DNA from: Streptoalloteichus hindustanus
GTDB lineage: Bacteria > Actinomycetota > Actinomycetes > Mycobacteriales > Pseudonocardiaceae
Assembly (NCBI RefSeq): GCF_900129375.1
Contig: NZ_FQVN01000003.1
Coordinates: 1 to 64,000 of the forward strand
DNA length: 64,000 bases
Reading direction: 5' to 3'
Shown: in pieces, positions 59,619-64,000 of the stretch
Layout: each line of letters starts with the position of its first letter
How positions within the stretch are numbered: the stretch's first letter is position 1
Made by a program: the position numbers and the translations under genes
The notes under the pieces: model-generated
What the model was told of the DNA's origin: nothing
Databases searched by the model: none
What the model saw: only the letters and a program-made list of their open reading frames with translations

Positions 59619-61319
59619 GTGTCCACTCAGGACTATCGCGAGGTGCTGGAGGAGATCCGACCGCGGCTGGTCGACCCGGCGGAGCGGGTCAGGGACACCC
59701 TGCCCGACCGCGTCCGGGCCGCCTTCGCCGCCCTGCCGAGGATCGGCGACCCGGACGACCCGTGGCTCGGCCAGCCCGAGCCGGACCGCTCGTGGCTGCG
59801 GGAGTACGAGCGGCTGCCCTCGGGGCCGACGGACGCGGACGAGGTGCTGCGCGCCGCGACCGCCGGCCTTGCCGGCCAGTTCCGGTGGTTCGCGCCCACC
59901 GCCATGTTCAACATCGGCCCGGCGCCGCTGGTGGACTCGATCGCCATCCGCGCGGTCGTCGACACCTACAGCCCCAACGCGTTGTGGGACTTCTGCTCCT
60001 CCGGCGTGCTGGCGATGGAGCGGCAGCTGGGCCGACAGCTCGCCGCGCTGGCCGGCTGGGCGACCGAGGAGGCGGCCGGCGTCACCACGTTCGGCGGCAA
60101 GACCGGCCTCACCTACGCGGTGCGGCTCGGCCTCAACCGCTGCTCACCCGGTGTGTCGAGCCGGGGGGTGGTGGCCACGACCGGGGGCCGGACCCCCGTG
60201 GTAATCGCCACCGACCACGTGCACGACTCGCTGGAGCAGGTGTGCTCGCTGCTCGGGCTCGGCTCCCGCGCCGTGGTGCGGGTGCCCAGCGCCGGGCCGG
60301 AGGTGCCCGTCGACCCGGGGGAGCTCGGCCGGGCCGTCGCGGACCTGGTCGGGCGGGGCGTGCCGATCGCGTGCGTCGTCCTGTCCGGCGGCGACATCGG
60401 CCAGAACGCGATCGACCCGGTGGGCGCGGTCGTGCGCGAGCTGGACCGGGTGCGCGCCGAGCACGACATGGCCTACCGGCCGTTCGTGCACTTCGACACC
60501 GCGGTGAGCTGGGTGTGGTTGTTCTTCCGCGACTACGACTTCGCGGGCAACCCGCTGGGCGTCGACGCGACCACCCTGGCCCAGTTGCGGACCGCGACCG
60601 CCGCGATCGCGGAAGTGTCCACAGCGGACTCGATGACGGTCGACTTCCACAAGACCGGCTGCGTCTCGTACGCGGCGACGGTGTACGTGGTCAGGGACGC
60701 GGCCGAGCTGTACTCGGTCAACGAGGACGAGCCGCGGCCGCACGAGTGGCGGCCGGAGGGCCAGAACCTGGTGCACCACACCATCGAGCACTCCCGCAGC
60801 GGCGCGCCCGTCCTCGCCTCCTGGCTGGCGTTGCAGAGCCTGGGCGTCGACGGTTTCCGGTCCTACCTGGCGAACATGCTCGCGACCAACAACAGGTACC
60901 GGGAACTCCTCCCCCAGTACGGGTTCGAGCTGCTGAACCCGGCCACCACCGGGCTGTGCTCGATCTACTGGCCGGTCGCGCCCGGTGGCCCGACGACGTT
61001 CGACGAACTGCTGGCCTCGAACTCGACCACGATCGACGACGCCAACCGCTACACCTACGCGCTGTACCGCATTCTCGGCGGTTTCGAGGGAAACCCGTAC
61101 GCGAGGGTCGTCCTCGGCTACCTCCCCGCCCAGGGCCGGGGACGGGACGGCGACCCGGTCGCCGGCCTGCGGCTGCTCCCCTGCTCGGCCTTCACCGACC
61201 GGGACACCGCCGAGCTGCACGCCCAGCGGATGGGCGAGGTGAAGAAGGGCTTCGACGTCGCCGTCCGCTACCGCGAGGGGCGACTGGGCCGCGTTCCACT
61301 GGACCACGTCCCCGAGTGA
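59619..61319 (+). CDS. Group II PLP-dependent decarboxylase
   Basis: A 566-aa amino acid decarboxylase. The PLP Lys is in SMTVDFHKTGCVSYA. YSPNALWDFCSSGVLAMERQ, TTFGGKTGLTYAVRLGL and FVHFDTAVSWVW match the group that includes glutamate, aspartate (PanP), cysteine-sulfinate and tyrosine decarboxylases. The substrate cannot be settled by eye. The C-terminus is about 50 residues longer than minimal members. GTG 59619 follows GGAGGACCT. If it makes beta-alanine, taurine/hypotaurine or an amine, it could feed the NRPS2 adenylation domain. A strong hairpin follows. Confidence 0.85.
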   Translation: MSTQDYREVLEEIRPRLVDPAERVRDTLPDRVRAAFAALPRIGDPDDPWLGQPEPDRSWLREYERLPSGPTDADEVLRAATAGLAGQFRWFAPTAMFNIGPAPLVDSIAIRAVVDTYSPNALWDFCSSGVLAMERQLGRQLAALAGWATEEAAGVTTFGGKTGLTYAVRLGLNRCSPGVSSRGVVATTGGRTPVVIATDHVHDSLEQVCSLLGLGSRAVVRVPSAGPEVPVDPGELGRAVADLVGRGVPIACVVLSGGDIGQNAIDPVGAVVRELDRVRAEHDMAYRPFVHFDTAVSWVWLFFRDYDFAGNPLGVDATTLAQLRTATAAIAEVSTADSMTVDFHKTGCVSYAATVYVVRDAAELYSVNEDEPRPHEWRPEGQNLVHHTIEHSRSGAPVLASWLALQSLGVDGFRSYLANMLATNNRYRELLPQYGFELLNPATTGLCSIYWPVAPGGPTTFDELLASNSTTIDDANRYTYALYRILGGFEGNPYARVVLGYLPAQGRGRDGDPVAGLRLLPCSAFTDRDTAELHAQRMGEVKKGFDVAVRYREGRLGRVPLDHVPE

Positions 61320-61627
61320 CCACGGCTTGGGATTTGTTGGCACAGCAGCGGAATACGTTCTCGGCCAGCGTAGAGCGCGTCATGCCGCCGGTGCGCCGAA
61401 CGATCAGGCCTCAGCTGTCTGCAAAAGGACCAAAGACGGTCGATGCCTGGTTTCGGCCCACGCACCACGTGACCGGTTGCCGCGATCCCTCCACTGTGGA
61501 GGGATCGCGGCAACCGGGATGCTGACGGGTCACGCCGGCCCGCGATGCGAGCACGAGCACCGCCGCCGAGGGTGGGCCAGACCGAGGGTCTGACCGCACC
61601 ACCGGCCACCACTCCAGCGGCGCGTGA
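61320..61627. other. Intergenic region with a strong hairpin
   Basis: About 300 bases between the decarboxylase and the convergent LysR gene. Apart from the 21-bp hairpin at 61474-61516 I see nothing convincing. Confidence 0.5.
61474..61516. terminator. Bidirectional terminator hairpin
   Basis: A perfect 21-bp stem (61474-61494 with 61496-61516) whose tip is TCCACTGTGGA. There is no T-run. It can end both the decarboxylase and the LysR transcripts. Confidence 0.7.
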
Positions 61628-62548
61628 TCACCAGGGGCCGGGCGGCTGGGCCGAGCGGACCGCCTCGCGCAGGGCGTCGATCGTCGCCCGGACCGCCGGC
61701 ACCCGCACGTGGTCGGGCCAGGCGACGATCGCGATCTCCCGGTGCGTCGTGGGGCTCAGCGGCCGGACGGCCAGGTCGGTCCGCCGCACGCTGCTGAGCA
61801 CCAACGCGGGCGCGGCCGCGACGCCGAGGCCCTTGGCGACCAGGCTCTGCACGGCCACGTTGTCGTCGGTGGAGAAGGCGATGTCCGGGGTGAAGCCGGT
61901 CTCCTCGCACACCCGCACGAGGTGCTGCTGGCAGCGGGGGCAGCCGGCGATCCAGGACTCCCCCGCCAGGTCGGCGAGCCGCACCGAGGTCCGGTCCGTC
62001 AGCGGGTGCCCGCCCGGCAGCAACGCCACCAGCGAGTCGGACACCAGCGGCACGCGGACGAGGTCGGCGGTGTCGTCCCCGTCGTCGGCGTCGCCGGGGT
62101 AGGAGAACGTCAGCGCGAGGTCGCACTCCCCCTCCCGCACCAGCCGCACCGACTCCGGCGGCTCGGCCTCGGTCAGCGACAGCCGGATGCCCGGGTGCCG
62201 GGCCCGCATCGTCGCCGCCGCGCTGGGCACCATGGTCGCGCTCGCGCTCGGGAACGAGACCAGCCGGACGTGCCCCGACTGGAGGTTGGCCATCGCGGTG
62301 AGCGTCGCCTCGGCGGCGGCCACGCCGCTGAGGATCGCCTGGGCGTGCCGCACCAGCTCCCGCCCCGCCTCGGTGAACACGATCCGCCGCCCCGCCCTGG
62401 CCACCAGCGGCGTGCCGTAGCAGCGCTCCAGCGCCTTCATCTGCTGGCTGATCGCCGGCTGCGTGTAGCCGAGGTTCCGCGCGGCGGCGGAGTACGAGCC
62501 GGTGCGCGCGATCTCCCGCAGCACGCGCAGGTGGCGGAGCTCCAACAT
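61628..62548 (-). CDS. LysR-family regulator
   Basis: A 306-aa LysR protein. The N-terminal winged helix is MLELRHLRVLREIARTGSYS, AAARNLGYTQPAISQQMKAL, followed by RAGRRIVFTEAGREL. The C-terminal domain is the usual periplasmic-binding-like co-inducer fold. It is divergent from the cysteine-dioxygenase-like gene, with a GCT(A/T)ATAGG inverted repeat between them, and should regulate that gene and itself. ATG 62548. Confidence 0.92.
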   Translation of the reverse strand: MLELRHLRVLREIARTGSYSAAARNLGYTQPAISQQMKALERCYGTPLVARAGRRIVFTEAGRELVRHAQAILSGVAAAEATLTAMANLQSGHVRLVSFPSASATMVPSAAATMRARHPGIRLSLTEAEPPESVRLVREGECDLALTFSYPGDADDGDDTADLVRVPLVSDSLVALLPGGHPLTDRTSVRLADLAGESWIAGCPRCQQHLVRVCEETGFTPDIAFSTDDNVAVQSLVAKGLGVAAAPALVLSSVRRTDLAVRPLSPTTHREIAIVAWPDHVRVPAVRATIDALREAVRSAQPPGPW

Positions 62549-62597
62549 TCGTCAACCATTACCACGGCTTGGAGAGGGCGGCCCAGCCCGCACCCCG

Positions 62598-62628
62598 GCT
62601 AATAGGTCGCCCACCTGCTCCTATAAGC
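62598..62628. promoter_or_regulatory. Candidate LysR-type operator
   Basis: GCTAATAGG (62598-62606) and CCTATAAGC (62620-62628) pair at 8 of 9 positions with 13 bases between. The AT-rich arms and the position between lysR and the dioxygenase gene fit a LysR recognition site. Confidence 0.6.
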
Positions 62629-62720
62629 CGCGCTTGGGGAGGAGGAGGTGAAGGGTAATTGGACCGCGCGCGCGACGCGCCGCCATGCTCGGAGCCAGAA
62701 CGCGGCGAACGGAGAGCGAA

Positions 62721-63254
62721 ATGCTGACCCCGGCGATGCGGGAGTTCGTGGCCGATCTGGAGCGAATGCATTCCGCTGATCTCGACCCGGAAGCCAGGGC
62801 GGAACAGGCGGCGCGACGTCTCGGGGAACTGCTGCGGAACGAGAACGTCCTGGACGCTCGGCACATGGAGCCCGACCCGAAGGCATATCGGCAGCACCTG
62901 GTCCACGTGGACCCCGAAGGCCGGTTCTCGGTGGTGGCGCTGGTGTGGCTGCCCGGCCAGGAGACGCCGGTGCACAGCCACGTCTGCTGGTGCGTGGTCG
63001 GCGTGCTCCGGGGGCGGGAGCACGAGGTGCGGTACCACTTCGACGCCGAGGCCGGCGTGCTCACCGAGACCGGAGCCGAGTGGAACGACCCGGGCGAGGT
63101 CTGCTGGCTGGTGCCGCCGGACGAGGACATCCACAAGGTCAGGAACTGCGGCGACGCGCTGGCCGTGTCGATCCACGTGTACGGCGCGAACATCGCCGAG
63201 CGGGGGACGAGCATCAACCGGGTCTACGACGAGCCGGTCCGCGCGCACGCCTGA
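62721..63254 (+). CDS. Cysteine dioxygenase-like thiol dioxygenase
   Basis: A 177-aa cupin. The iron ligands are His85 and His87 in ETPVHSHVCWCVVGVLRGRE, and His138 in PPDEDIHKVRNCGDALAVSI, followed by HVYGANI. This matches cysteine dioxygenase/3-mercaptopropionate dioxygenase, which turn the thiol into a sulfinate. Cysteine or a relative is the expected substrate. ATG 62721 follows GGAGAGCGAA; an ATG at 62685 is less well placed. If the product is cysteine sulfinate, the nearby decarboxylase could make hypotaurine, but no direct evidence links the two. Confidence 0.9.
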   Translation: MLTPAMREFVADLERMHSADLDPEARAEQAARRLGELLRNENVLDARHMEPDPKAYRQHLVHVDPEGRFSVVALVWLPGQETPVHSHVCWCVVGVLRGREHEVRYHFDAEAGVLTETGAEWNDPGEVCWLVPPDEDIHKVRNCGDALAVSIHVYGANIAERGTSINRVYDEPVRAHA

Positions 63255-63443
63255 GCCCCCCCGGGCCGACGCCTCACCGGTTCGAGAGCGTCGGATCGCC
63301 TTGTCGGCGCAATATCGGCCCAACAACGTCACCCAGCGTCCGACAGCTCACCCCGAAAAGGGGATACGCCACTCGTGGCGAGGTCCGCCGTCAGGCGGAT
63401 AGAGTCAAGCCCTTCCGACCTGGCGCACGGAAGGTGAAGACCG

Positions 63444-64000
63444 GTGGTAGGGCGCTGCCTGGACGCGGCGGGATTGCGCGACCCCCGTCTGCGGTCCGCC
63501 TACGGGGAATGTTTTCGGATCGGCCGGGAACGCGACTGCGGATACCGCGCTCTCCTGTTCTGGTTACCGCCGGTCAAACGACCGTACTATTCCGCGCTCG
63601 GCGCGTTCATCACCTACACCGACGACATTCTGGACGACGTCCGGGTGAGCGTGGAGCTGCGCGCCGAGCGCTACGACCGGTGGCTGCGCCGGCTCGGCGC
63701 GGTGCTCGCCGGCCAGCCCACCGAGCCCGCCCGCTCCGAGCACGAGCGCCAGGGCGAGCTGCTGGCGCGGGCGTGGGCGCACACCATGCGGACCTGGGAC
63801 ATCCCGGAGGACGCCGTGCACGCCGCGCTGACGGCGTGGCGGGCGGACCTCGACGCCATCGAGTTCGCGACCTACGGCGAGTTCGAGCGGTACGTGCACG
63901 CCGTGTCGTCGACGACCGCGGGCTGGGCCAACACCATGCTGGAGCCGCGCAGCGAGGACGCCGCCCGGCTGCTCGTGCCGATCAGCGTCGCGCTGCAGCT
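63444..64000 (+). CDS. Squalene/phytoene synthase family, 5' part only
   Basis: The first 185 codons of a trans-isoprenyl head-to-head synthase; the rest is beyond the right edge. After GTG 63444 (GGAAGGTG upstream) the protein reads LDAAGLRDPRLRSAYGECFR, then the first Asp-rich motif YTDDILDDVRVSVELRAERY. The second Asp motif is not yet reached. It would join two farnesyl or geranylgeranyl diphosphates in carotenoid or hopanoid synthesis. The strand before the GTG carries a plausible promoter, GGATAGAGTC. Confidence 0.85.
   Translation, partial: MVGRCLDAAGLRDPRLRSAYGECFRIGRERDCGYRALLFWLPPVKRPYYSALGAFITYTDDILDDVRVSVELRAERYDRWLRRLGAVLAGQPTEPARSEHERQGELLARAWAHTMRTWDIPEDAVHAALTAWRADLDAIEFATYGEFERYVHAVSSTTAGWANTMLEPRSEDAARLLVPISVALQ

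Overview
The window is very GC-rich actinobacterial DNA: GTG and TTG starts are common, genes overlap by ATGA or a few bases, and there are DUF397/XRE pairs, WXG100 genes and a LAL-type LuxR regulator. Frequent TCCAC(A/T)GTGGA words, both inside genes and between them, together with the gene content suggest a filamentous member of the Pseudonocardiales (Saccharothrix/Actinosynnema/Lentzea-like). That placement is inference. The window is chromosomal-style accessory DNA with one tRNA, no rRNA, no CRISPR array and no intact insertion sequence.

Layout. 0-10.5 kb: the edge of a DhbA/EntA-like dehydrogenase, an exported sulfatase facing an exported GH31 glycosidase, a flavin disulfide oxidoreductase, a VOC protein, two SDRs, a broken aldo/keto reductase and an HTH regulator. 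10.5-13.6 kb: an overlapping operon of DUF397, three tandem DUF6879 genes and an XRE/DUF5753 regulator, followed by an unknown 113-aa gene and a 31-aa zinc-knuckle-like peptide. 13.7-18.1 kb: a copper locus (csoR, copZ-like, secreted His-rich protein, copA) with a clear CsoR operator and a nearly identical second csoR. 18.5-21 kb: a four-gene type VII secretion substrate cassette. 21-27 kb: mixed genes, including a TrpF-like/transglutaminase-like pair bordered by 15-bp repeats.

28-47 kb is a compact NRPS locus. The leftward operon carries NRPS1 (C-A-T-E), an acylating aldehyde dehydrogenase resembling sulfoacetaldehyde dehydrogenase, an ornithine/lysine N-hydroxylase, a type II thioesterase and a class III aminotransferase. 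The divergent NRPS2 (C-A-T plus a degraded E domain) has an adenylation pocket that looks built for a beta-amino acid. Next to it are an MFS exporter, a siderophore-interacting flavoprotein and a siderophore-binding lipoprotein behind an iron box, and a TetR regulator. A hydroxamate-type metallophore is the most economical reading, but no product can be named.

48-64 kb: an ACT/GNAT fusion, a corrinoid-binding-like protein, a tyrosine-phosphatase-like protein, tRNA-Glu, a LAL regulator, an AdoHcy-hydrolase-like protein with a methyltransferase, an AMP ligase with a PLP decarboxylase, a LysR/cysteine-dioxygenase-like pair, and the start of a squalene/phytoene synthase.

The strongest linking signal is a 12-bp perfect palindrome, TATAC-N2-GTATA. 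I found it only in three intergenic regions: between the two NRPS genes, in front of tetR and the siderophore-binding lipoprotein, and in front of the ligase/decarboxylase genes. It suggests one regulon spanning about 20 kb.
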